From assembly GCA_010645155.1 (NCBI GenBank), contig JAAGOF010000104.1:2622638-2686637 (forward strand): a stretch of 64,000 nt of DNA. The letters are read 5' to 3'. Below the pieces are notes generated by a model. That model ran no database searches. It worked only from the letters and a program-made list of their open reading frames with translations, and had not been told where the DNA came from. This DNA comes from Tigriopus japonicus. Taxonomy: Eukaryota; Arthropoda; Copepoda; Harpacticoida; Harpacticidae. The position numbers and the translations under genes were made by a program. Of the stretch, positions 48,701-58,600 are shown in pieces (position 1 is the stretch's first letter; every line of letters starts with the position of its first letter).

Positions 48701-51700
48701 GAGTGCAAACGGAAGCTCATTATGCTGTCGTGAGTGACGAGTGATTGACCTGGATTTTTGCTCTCTTGATTCTGCCTCAGATTTGAACATCTCTCTTTTG
48801 TTCTCTCTCAAGATCATGGAGGCAAGATATCCAGCCATTGGGGAGGAATAATCACTTTTTTCTTGGTGGGAATGGAAAGGGTTGCTTAGATTGGAGAGAG
48901 ATTTCCCTGGAAAACCCATGTCCTCATTCACTTGGCATTTACTAGTCAGTCCACATTTGGAATGCGTCCAAGGTATCCAAGAGATGGATGAACTCTTGGA
49001 ATTGGTGCTCACTTCCCAAAAACACATTGCTCGTACACCACCAACCACAAAGGATCTTCCATCCTGAGATGAACCTGTGGTGGGTGATGTGTTGATTTGA
49101 AGACGGAAATGACAACAATTCAACTACACACGTTACCAACCACAGGGTGTCAAAGTATCACGTGGGAGACATGGGAGCATGGAACACATGGAATTGTTCC
49201 AGCATCAAGATTGGTTAAAACCTTCTTCTCAGCATGTTAATAATGTCATTCAATTCCATGTGGTTGGCCTATTTTCTAGTCCCGACCAACTGACCTGACA
49301 ATGAATCATTAAAATGAAAAGTCGCTATTTTCCAAATCATGAGAGACAATTGATGTCTAGATGCATTTACAGAAGGATGGCCAGAAAGAAACGGTAAGTA
49401 TTTTCCCAGTAATTAATTAGTCCCTTAACGATGGTGCAGACACAATATCCGCTTTGGCTGAGTGCGCTGTTTCCATTTCGTGTTAAGTGACTGATTTTAT
49501 AATCACTTTCCGTCGTTGTTCAAAGTGTTCTTCTTTCTTGGCTTTGAGCATCTCCCGAGGCATTGAACAAACACCCTGTTTCCAAGTTTAAGCCAAGAAC
49601 AAGTGAAATCCAACGTGAATGAATGCTAAGTAGTGCATTACCTGAGACACATCTTTAAAGCTCACTGGTTTCGGAGAAGGGAAACCATGTCATGAGCCAC
49701 CACAACCTGTTCAAACATCATTGCCTCAATGGTCGTGGTAGTGGTGGTGGTAAAAAAAAAGTAAAAGGACTCCTCATCAAACTCTTTATCTGAAGTCAGA
49801 GATTCAATCTCCTTGAATTTCTCCATTGTACTTGACATCTACAAACATTCATATACACACAGGCACAAGCATAGAGAAACCAAAATCTCAGTCCTTTCTT
49901 GATCCAGAAAAATCTCTCGTGATCGCTACCACCAGATTGGCAAAGGCAATGGAAAACAACAACTTCCACCTCGAACCTATCGTTGCATATGGCTTTGGAA
50001 CCTCGTTTTTGAAGGTGTTTTTTGCGTCGATATCGTCGAGCACTTGAGCCGCTACCAAAATTGTAATTGGTTGAACTTCAAAGCGAGTGACGAGGAGAAA
50101 AAAAGCTCTCCTTGGATTTGCATGTGTTTCTCTCGGCTCATCATGGAGATCTTTCCACGAGATACGACGCTTTCAGAGTTGCCACTCAAAAGTAGGTCCA
50201 ACAAACAAATAAGAGGCGTGTTTGGCTTCGAAAAAGCTGTTTTTGTGCACGACGAGATTATCAATTCCATTCAGACTTGGGATTGGATTTGGGAAGGTAG
50301 CTTAAGGAATCAACCGTCGGAGGGAATATAATCTCCTTGAGGAACTCCTCCTTCTAGTGTAGTGGGAAAGTGTGAGTGAGTTCGTAAGTGTAAGTATGTG
50401 TGTGAATGAATGTACGTACTATATGTACGTAGCCGTCGATGCTTTTGGTGTTTCATGGCTTCGTTTCTGTTGTGGTTGGCTTAACAGATTGCCAAAGGAA
50501 CGTGACATTTCGATCCAAGCAACCATTTTTTGTGCTCAAGGAGGGAGAGAAACCCACAGCATCGATTTCTTCTCACACTCTGTCGTTCAAATGAGCCAGC
50601 GAGCCTGAGAGAACGGCGAAAATTGCTTCTTTGAAGTCAGTAAACAAAGAGAAATTACTCGCACTTATTCGTTCATTATAGGAGGCAACCAAGTTTGGCT
50701 TGAAATCAATGAACTGTCGAATGACTTGGATGCCAAGAACGGAACAAAACCATCTCGGAGACAAGAGGTTGTTAATTGAGCAGCACTTCTTGTCAAAGTG
50801 GTTAAATACCATGAACAAGCAAATTTGATGGTCTCCAAATTCCATTGTGGGCACAAGCCCTGCTAAATGAAATGTCATATGATTTTCCCGCCTTGTCATC
50901 GCTTTAACAAATGGAGAAAGAGGCATAAGTGAAGGCACAAAAATGGCTCATCACTGTTGTGACCATCATAATCAACGATCCCACTTGACACACCAAAGGT
51001 AGACCGATTCACCCAGACAAGTGACAACAACAATAACGACAACGACGAGGCATCAACAGTTAAGATCATATCAAGAAATGGCCTCCTCCCTTCAATTTTC
51101 AATTGAATCGCACTTTGAAGAGGATGTTTAGCTTCTGGGCTTTTCCTCTCTTGGCTCTCCCAGGCTTTACGGTATTTCCTTGCGGAATGGGCATCTTCCA
51201 AAGACTCAAGCTGAATTGAACCCCAGGACATTTATCCGTTGAGGCACTTTCTTTGGTCTAGTTTTGCCAGGACCCTTTTTTACTCTGTAGTAGCTTGTAA
51301 AGACTGAACACATTCCTGAGGCCGTCGTTAGCTACCCCTGTGCACCAAGAAAACCACTTCTGTGGTTTCTTTGGATCCTTACTTGATTTAATTATTGGCC
51401 ATACTTTCAATTGGTTCGAACAAAAAAAGAGCTGTTTTGAAACTAAGTGTAGGATAACTTTACAGACACCCGACCAACACCTAAAAGAGACCCCAATAAA
51501 CTGGGGAGAAACAGTTAGACATCATCATCATCATCTCCTGACCTGGATTGTTGGCGGCGGATGCCATGAACAGAACGCAGAGGCCGGTTTCGTAGTTGAC
51601 CGAGGCACAGGTCACGTTTTGCCGGCAAACATTGATGCACTCCTCAAGGAGCAAAACTCCTGGCCTCGTGTCCAAAATGAATTCCGGGGCCGTGAACACA

Positions 51701-51849
51701 TAGCCCGTGATCAGTTCAAAGGCAATGTCTTTGGTTGGGCAATTTTGCGACCGCACGAGCGCCCCCGGTGACATCAATACCAGAGTGAGAGTGAATAGAA
51801 GACCAACTGAATGGAGACGGAGATGACGCGGAGGATTGATTCGGATCAT
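42757..51849 (-). CDS. PAN/Apple and ZP domain transmembrane protein (nompA / neo-nyo-mey-like)
   Basis: Seven exons: 51849-51543, 46679-46384, 46316-46150, 45250-44896, 43970-43792, 43717-43563, 43499-42757; total 2202 nt, 733 residues, all GT/AG with matching phases. Order: signal peptide (start MIRINPPRHLR, hydrophobic LLFTLTLVL), three Cys-rich PAN/Apple modules (about 36-102, 125-200, 209-285, with spacing such as CMAQCLAEKTFICRSANF), a ZP module (about 295-541, from CFNVSVDCQANYM to PCIPRCDPVQC), an RRRRRR furin-type site (558-563), a transmembrane helix (about 631-654) and a tail of about 79 residues. Such proteins are shed and polymerise in apical extracellular matrix or cuticle and link it to epithelium or sensory cilia. 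Start: the upstream in-frame TTG is ignored in favour of the ATG before a good signal peptide. The exact orthologue is not decided. Confidence 0.92.
46680..51542 (-). other. 4.9-kb first intron of the PAN-ZP gene
   Basis: Separates the signal-peptide/first PAN exon from the rest. It contains the TA-flanked hairpin MITE at 47933. Frames at 47987-48448 and 48617-49123 have no domains and overlap repeats or low-complexity stretches. It may hold enhancers; none is identifiable by eye. Confidence 0.6.
47933..48135. mobile_element. TA-flanked hairpin MITE (203 bp)
   Basis: About 60-bp terminal repeats containing TAGGCCGCATGTTAACG and ACCAAAATCAAGTCA, in opposite orientation, with TA at 47931-47932 and 48136-48137. 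The central 80 bp is unrelated. Confidence 0.75.
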
Positions 51850-53535
51850 TTTGATGCAATAAACGCTTGAAATATGACAACTTATCGGTGAGTTATGATG
51901 AGGCAACTTTGAGCTAAGACACCTGTTAGTGAGAGGAGCAGTTTCTATTTTGACGCATGGATGGCACCTCAAATGAGGCAGGTCCCTTTTCGAAGTAATT
52001 TTTAGTTGTGCGCGACTGTCATAAAAAAGCCAGAAGAAGCTTCACCAATTCCACAGCAGCCATGTCATGATCTCACTTTCGTTGCCGGATATGTTTCCAC
52101 GAACTTTTTCTTTCCAGACTCAACTTCTCAAACGGGAGCCGAGAGGACGAATTATGAGTCAAAGCAACAACAACAACATCTACACTAACCCACTTGACAT
52201 CTTGCTCTCATCAATGGAATGCCGACTCACGACTGATACACCAAGACGACCAATGCCTTCGAAGTCAAAAACCAGCGGAGAACGAAGACGGAGAGATGTG
52301 GACTCTTTGACGGCTTCCTCTCAACTGACTGACTGAACGAAGACACCAACGAAAGGAGGGAGGGAGTAAATAAGTAAGTAAGTGAGTGACATCGAACGGT
52401 GAAAGACAACGGGGAAACGCAAAGGAAGAGAGGGAGGCCAAAAAACTCGACAAGGAAGGATGTGAGTGATGATGATGAGAACTCGGATTTTACCGATGTC
52501 AAGGGTTCACGCTCAAGCAAGTGTCATTAGGAGTCGAGCCCGCCAGGATCTATTTCCAACTCTGGCTACCATGGCAAATGTTGCAGTGGAAAACTAAATG
52601 AAAAAGAAATGTACCTTGGCGAATTTAGATGGAAAGGTAATGGTGTTTTGACACCACTGACCACCAACCAAGATGCAATTTCAAACTTTTCAAGAGCAAA
52701 CGCAGACTTAGAGAAAATGATTTACTTTCTATGTTACACGATCTTGTGTTTGCTGGATAGCTTTTTCACTAACTAAATGATTTTAGGTCTGAGAGGAAGT
52801 AAATTACTTCATTGTGGTACTCAAAACCTTGAGGGGAATAATTAGAATGGAGAGAAACAGTCATGAAGTAAAGCAAAAGAGCCACAAAAATATTCACTAT
52901 TGACAAGCAGTTTTTGACAAGTGACTAATGGCATTGTACCTTTGCTTAACATGATCCTTGGTCTTGCTCATTGAGGCTTCAGTTCAAGAGCTATTTTCCA
53001 CCACAATCAAACCATTGTTTCAAAATTACTCTTTGAAATGGCTTAAGCTTCTTAGTTTGGTATGACACAACACAAATATTTCTGGCAAAACATCCAAGTC
53101 AATGTTTAAAGCTAGAGCATGGCATTTTGGGTCCTATTCATTGGCAAAGATTGGCTCAAACCAGCTCTTTGCAGTTTAAGAATTGAACAAATTATCTTGG
53201 TCAATTAAAAGACAACTTTTCCTACCCATACCCATGACAGTTCGACTACTAGGTGAGATAACAAATAAATTGAAGATTCTTTCCTATTGATTGCCAAAAC
53301 CTTCATTGCTGTTATTCGCAATTAGGCCCAAGTTTGCGGGAAAGGTTTAGTGATTGTAAAAAGTGACGTTGCCATGGTAGAGGCTCCCTGCAGGGAACAA
53401 AAAAATTCACCGGAACAAATTTTCGGTGGCACCACCTTCTCATTGTACTAAACTTTTGTTCCACCAACAGGCAAAATTTGTCCCTGAAAAACGTAACAAG
53501 GAAAGCCAAAACTGAGCAAAATTGTATATGCAATC
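51850..53535. other. Gap upstream of the PAN-ZP gene
   Basis: It holds the 5' UTR and promoter side of the ZP gene and, at its right end, the 3' side of the defensin gene. Frames of 60-97 codons near 52.0-52.5 kb are in low-complexity Ser/Leu-rich sequence on opposing strands and are not supported as genes. Confidence 0.5.
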
Positions 53536-53539
53536 ACAC

Positions 53540-53545
53540 TTTATT
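53540..53545 (-). other. Polyadenylation signal AATAAA of the defensin gene
   Basis: AATAAA on the minus strand 37 nt after the defensin stop codon. Confidence 0.75.
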
Positions 53546-53581
53546 CTCAATACGTCGTTTTGCAAAGCTAGTTTTCTTCAT

Positions 53582-54536
53582 TTATCCTGATCTACGACCA
53601 AACGAGTGTCTCCCTTTGTGGCGACGACCTCCTGAGAAGAAGTGACCTCGGCGACGATTGGAATCGTCCTCATTCTCGTCCTCATCCTCAAATTCATTGT
53701 CAGATTCGTAGCCTTGATCTTCAGTTGGAGCATTCCAGTCCTCAACATCTTGTTGTCTATATGAAATGGTCAAATAAGATGCGGGCAAAATAGAAACCTT
53801 TGCAAAACTCGTACCCAGGTGATAGGGTCCAAACTTGCTCCGAATCTCGATCCTCAATTTGATTTTCTTCTTTGGGTCTTCGAACCCAGTTGCGTGACGA
53901 GGGATTCTGGATCCCCAAACCGTCGTTCCCGTTGAGGTCATTGATCAAAGGTTGAGTTTGAACCCCGCAAATACATTGATCATACTCACAATAGCCTGGA
54001 AGTGTTCATGTTATGCACTATTTGTTTTTTAGTTCGGTTATTACGTGCAGGGAGAGTTGTTTCAATGACAGTAAATTGTGACAATACAAAATGATTAAGT
54101 TGATTTGCGGTTGAGGAACTACGGTCATCTCAAAATCTCAGCAATGTGCACTTAAAGTAAGAATGATTTTTTTCATACCTCTGTCTGGTGGGGGACGTCA
54201 TTTTGGAAAACAATATCATAGTTTGAAAGTCAGTCAATCAATTTCAGACATCCTAGGTCTGAGTATATCCAAAACTGTTTTCTTGAATTAGCATTACCAC
54301 AACATAATCATGAACGTAGTGTTTCAAGAGTGATACTTTGTTCTAACTAAGACGTTACACTCGTAGGTTTACTTTGCCTCACCGGAAGTATATCCTTGTG
54401 GGATACAAGAAAGGGCACAAGCGTTCCCATCGCCAAAGATGCCCAAGTAACCGCATCTGAACGAAGCAAAACCTTCCACGTTTGACCCAAAAATCAGGGC
54501 CAAGCAAAGAAATGTTGTCAAAGCGAGTCCAGTCAT
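53582..54536 (-). CDS. CS-alpha-beta defensin with long acidic/cationic C-terminal tail (proximal first exon)
   Basis: Exons 54536-54383, 53995-53815, 53756-53582; 510 nt, 169 residues. Junctions are TTCCG|GTGAGG, CTTCCAG|GCTATT, CCTGG|GTACGA and CATATAG|ACAACA; phases agree. Signal peptide MTGLALTTFLCLALIFGSNV. Six Cys at 28, 40, 44, 54, 59 and 61 give C-x11-C-x3-C-x9-C-x4-C-x-C, the arthropod defensin pattern with G-Y-C before the fourth Cys. Defensins are secreted antimicrobial peptides that attack bacterial membranes or lipid II. Unusually, about 108 residues follow the last Cys: a polar stretch, an acidic run (DNEFEDEDENEDD), then a basic Gly/His end with RR and RRR sites. Most arthropod defensins stop a few residues after the sixth Cys. 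The fold call is strong; tail function is unknown. Confidence 0.85.
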
Positions 54537-54844
54537 TCTTGTCCGTCTTGAAGAAAACAACTGCAATGTCACGGATTCTTTGAAAGGAAACTGCACGAGG
54601 TAAATTGATGATAAGCCGCTTGTTCCATAACTGTTTATTACATGTGAGGATGTCATCAAAAGGAGCTCGATAAGTGAAACTTTTCTTGACACAAACCTCG
54701 GTCTCGTCCAGTGATCCAACAAGAAAATCGGCAAGCTCGGTCGTTTTGAAGGAACGAAAAAACGTCACAACGAAGGCCAACCCTGGCCTCTGATTCCAAG
54801 ACCAGTGCTACCATTATTATCATGGACAACAAAGCCAACTTCAT
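53582..54844 (-). CDS. Defensin isoform from a distal alternative first exon sharing exons 2-3
   Basis: A second head exon, 54844-54697, encodes signal peptide MKLALLSMIIMVALVLESEA and the first three defensin Cys (26, 38, 42; C-x11-C-x3-C), ending in the same phase and at the same codon position (..DRG|) as the proximal exon. Joined to 53995-53815 and 53756-53582 it gives 504 nt, 167 residues and an intact six-Cys frame. No other exon with C-x4-C-x-C exists between 54697 and 54536. The donor is CGAG|GTTTGT, weaker than consensus. If not spliced, the frame reads on to a fourth Cys (GLC) and stops at 54656, giving a 62-residue four-Cys peptide. The shared-exon model is inference. Confidence 0.6.
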
Positions 54845-54984
54845 TCTCTTGGAGTATTAAAAAAGTCAAGAAGATATCCTCCTTTCTCGAGAGAAAAAAC
54901 CTGATTTTTGCTTTTGTGACACCGTGCTTAGCAGGTAAACCTCGCTTTGATAAGGTTCACTTCCTGTGAGGTCAAGGTCCAAAT

Positions 54985-54994
54985 TGGTTTTCCC
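54985..54994 (-). promoter_or_regulatory. Possible Rel/NF-kappaB-like site upstream of the defensin
   Basis: The minus strand reads GGGAAAACCA about 140 nt upstream of the distal defensin ATG; a GATAAG word lies near 54945. Insect immune peptide promoters commonly pair kappaB and GATA sites. A single 10-mer like this is weak evidence. Confidence 0.3.
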
Positions 54995-54999
54995 AAAGA

Positions 55000-55580
55000 G
55001 ATAGAACTGGTTCGAACTTGTATTAGCCTCTTAACAGTGCTGCAAGTATGTTTATTTTCACTGGAGTTTTTGACTCAGTGAAGTTTTCCATGACATCTTG
55101 TTTAGCCCTATGATTACTACCTTATTTTGCAGTGATGGATCATCATAAGTATTTCATAATGTAAATCAAAAATATTGTCCTTTTTTGGAGGTCACTTACT
55201 TTACAAATGACCACTCAAAAGAAGAGACACATCATATAAACTCAATCAAAATTTTTAACAGCACTTGAAAACCGCCATTTTTGTCTCCTAAATGGCGCTC
55301 TCGCAATTTAACGTGCCCCCTCTCTCCATAAACTTCAATCTAAGAGAAAAAGATGGAATGTGTTCATCGTTTGCCCTTTCTTATGACAATGAACATTGTG
55401 ATGTGACAAATGCCGCAATTTTGAGAACAACTGTAAGATAACGGTAGCTCTAAAATCAAAAGAATTTGCCTTCTGTTTGACCTCCATCTAGTGACGGATT
55501 TTGAAGTTCCGATTGAATTTCTTTATTGAGATTCCTTTAGGATAGGTGTTTCTACGTCGTGTTTTGAAAATAATGTGAAT
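55000..55580. other. Gap between the ABCC paralogue and the defensin locus
   Basis: About 600 bp of unremarkable AT-rich sequence with no frame or repeat recognised. It contains the defensin promoter side. Confidence 0.5.
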
Positions 55581-55585
55581 CTCGG

Positions 55586-55591
55586 TTTATT
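55586..55591 (-). other. Polyadenylation signal AATAAA of the degenerate ABCC gene
   Basis: AATAAA on the minus strand about 70 nt past the stop at 55661. Confidence 0.65.
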
Positions 55592-55660
55592 TAGAGTCTT
55601 GGTCGTGTTGTGTCCATTCAAAATCTACTGATGTTGCTTTGTATGGCGTCGATTCCTGTT

Positions 55661-58600
55661 TCATATCTCCACTTGAACAATCTGTGTTGATTGAGCGTCC
55701 AAAAGAAGGGGTTTTTGTGAAAAAAAGATCACAGAGACTGATCGGAGCTCGTCATCTAGTAATGGGTTAATTTTGCCTATGATCCCGTTCTCATCATCCT
55801 TCAGAAAAGGCAATTCAAGGAATAAGATTGCCGGTGGCTCCAGGACAAATCTTGCAACAACAAGAAGCCACAAATTGGATGAAGAAACGGGGTCCTCGTA
55901 AGAGTTGAGTTCCACATCAAGATCAAGATCGGGCATTCCCAATCTGCTGAGAACATGCCTCATGTCATCATCCTCGTGAGTCTGATTTGGATCTAGAATG
56001 GACCTCACAGCACCCGGAAAAATAATTGGATCTTTTAAAACAAATCGGATCTGTTTTCGAAGATGGGTTTGTTCAAAGTTGTGAATTTCTTGACCATCTA
56101 ATAATATGATTCCATTGTCTGAATCGTTCAAACGGAACATTTGACTCATAAAATCACGAGCAGCTCCTCCAGATGGATCCACAACGACCAGCTTCTCCCC
56201 AGTCTTGACAGAGAACTTCAAAGTTGATCCAATGTTTACCGAGAGCTCTTCGATTGGTGAAATCGATCCATGATCTCCCTCAGTGGTCCAGATGTCCTCC
56301 CTTGGAACATCCTGATATCTCCGAATCCGTTCCAAAGCCACGAATTGTGAGTCCAAGTCACTGATTGCTCGCATCAGCCAGTTCAATACATGTGTCACTT
56401 CCAAAGAGAACGATAAAATCAATCCAACCAAACTTGGCGAGATCGAATCATTGTTCCACACAGACAGAAGAGCCGTTCCAAAAAGAATTAGATTACCCAA
56501 AAATTCCAAACGAAGGGCCAACCATCGACGCATCATCTCCATAGTGTATGAGGACTGCACAGCTTTATTGACCTTGAATTCAGAAAGGTTTTGAATTCTG
56601 TGTTCTTGGTCAAACATGCGAATGGTCTCCGCTCCAAGTGTGATCTCAGAGATGAAGTTGAGAAGCTCAGATCTGGTTAAGACGTTAAGTCTTTGAAGTT
56701 GACGATATGAGGTTAGGTAAATGATGTGAATGGAATAATAGAAAATGGCCAAAGGGAAGATAAAAACTATGAAGATGGGTATGGTAGATCCAATGACTAT
56801 AAAAATCATGATTAAAGCGCATACGCAATTCAAGAACACGGCTAGTTGAATGGGGATCACGTCATCAATCCCACTAATATCGATAGAGAATCGGTTCAGA
56901 ATGTTTCCAAACAAGTTAGTCTTGAAAAATGACAGAGGAAACGCCAGCGTAGTAGAAACGAGGTCCTTGTGAATTTTGCGGGACGCTCTGGCACATCCCA
57001 TGAATAAACAGATGTCTTTGGTGATTATGAAGGCACCTTGAACGGCGCCGATCGCTGCATAAATACACAAATAATATAAAGGGGTTGCGTTAGAAGACAC
57101 TTCGTCGTTGTTGGCCTTGGCCCAAAGGGAAAGCCAATATTTACAAGCCAGGTCAAGGCCATGAGCCACAAGGAACAAGGTTAACACAAAAGGGACAAAG
57201 CGAGGGCCAAAAGCTTCGATGTAAGACAAATACACTCGCCATGACACTGATCCAAGAGAACAAGATTCATTGTCAATTGCAACAAGTTCCACTTTGGTGG
57301 TGCTGGGTGAAGATGCACAAGATTTTTGATGAAAGTGCGATTGGCCTGAATCAAGTTCTTCTACAGTTACAATCTTGGGAGAGTGATCTTCGTCTAAGGA
57401 TATAATTTTGTCTACCAGCGACAAAACTCTTTTATCTTGAGTAAAAAGGATAACAGTCGCATCTTGAAGAAAAGTGACAATTTCTTGAGGGTCCACATTC
57501 GACGGAATGCTTTGCAGAACACAAACATCCCTATGCAAATATAACGCTCTGGCTAGAGATACCCTCTGCTTCTGGTCTTCATTCAAATTGATCCCTGAAG
57601 GCCCAAGGTCGGTTTCATCTCCTTGAGGTAGAAGTTCCAAATCTTGATCTAGGTGACACAATTCCAACACAGCCTTGTATTTTTCCTCCTTCAATGGTCT
57701 TCCAAAAAGGATATTACTCTTCATTGTATCGTTTTGGATCCAGGGTTGAGTGGCTGCAAAGGACATTGGTCGGTATACTTTCAGTTGAAGATTTGATTGC
57801 TCTCCATTGCCACCAAATGTTGCTGGTAACTGACAAGAAGTGTTTGGGTGAGAATAAATGGCAATGGATTCACCCTGACCTAGTTTTTCGCAAAAGTCAG
57901 GTCCAATGATTTCCACTGCAATGTCCTCGCTGGAGTTCTCTTGGGCATTACAAATTTGTATGGCGTCTTCAGTGGACTCGGGGATCTCCAAGAATTTAGA
58001 AATCCTTTCAAATGACACCAAAGCCTTCACAAGACACCCTAAACCAATAGGAAATTGCTCGGCTGACCTTTTGAGAATGCTGAAGAGAGCCACTGACACA
58101 AATATTTTTTCGGCCTTAAGGACACTAGTAGGAATCACAAGGGTAACTATGAGAAATGAAGAGAGCACTAAAATCGTTGGGCCCAACGAAAAGGGTATTT
58201 TGGCCAACACTAAGGTTCTGCCCAATCTCTTCATAATTGCCACTTCTCGATCCTTGATCCCATTCACTGTTCTCAGCATCGCTGGTTCCAATGAGTTTAC
58301 CTTCAGCACGGACATGTTTTGCAAAAAATTAGCCAAGAAAGCCAATCGTTGGTCTTTCAATTCCAAGTACTGATTCTGGTGCTTCCGGAGACGAATTGAC
58401 GCCATTTGTGTGATTGGCATGAGAAGGAAAAATATCGCCACACCCACAAATGCCAAGAATCCTAACTCCAAACAGAGTAATATCATGGCAATGACGATGA
58501 TAATGGGTGCTGTGAAAACATTCGTGATAATGCAAGCGTTGTTTCCCAAGGCGGCAATATCATTGCTAATCAAATTGGCGATTTGGCCAATTTCCAGATT

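Noticed and set aside
47987..49123. Two frames of 153 and 168 codons on the minus strand in the ZP intron
   Set aside because: The first overlaps the hairpin MITE; neither has domains, and the exons on both sides splice directly together in phase.
54379..54780. 133-codon frame overlapping the defensin head exons
   Set aside because: It is the out-of-frame shadow of the two signal-peptide exons and has no Cys pattern.
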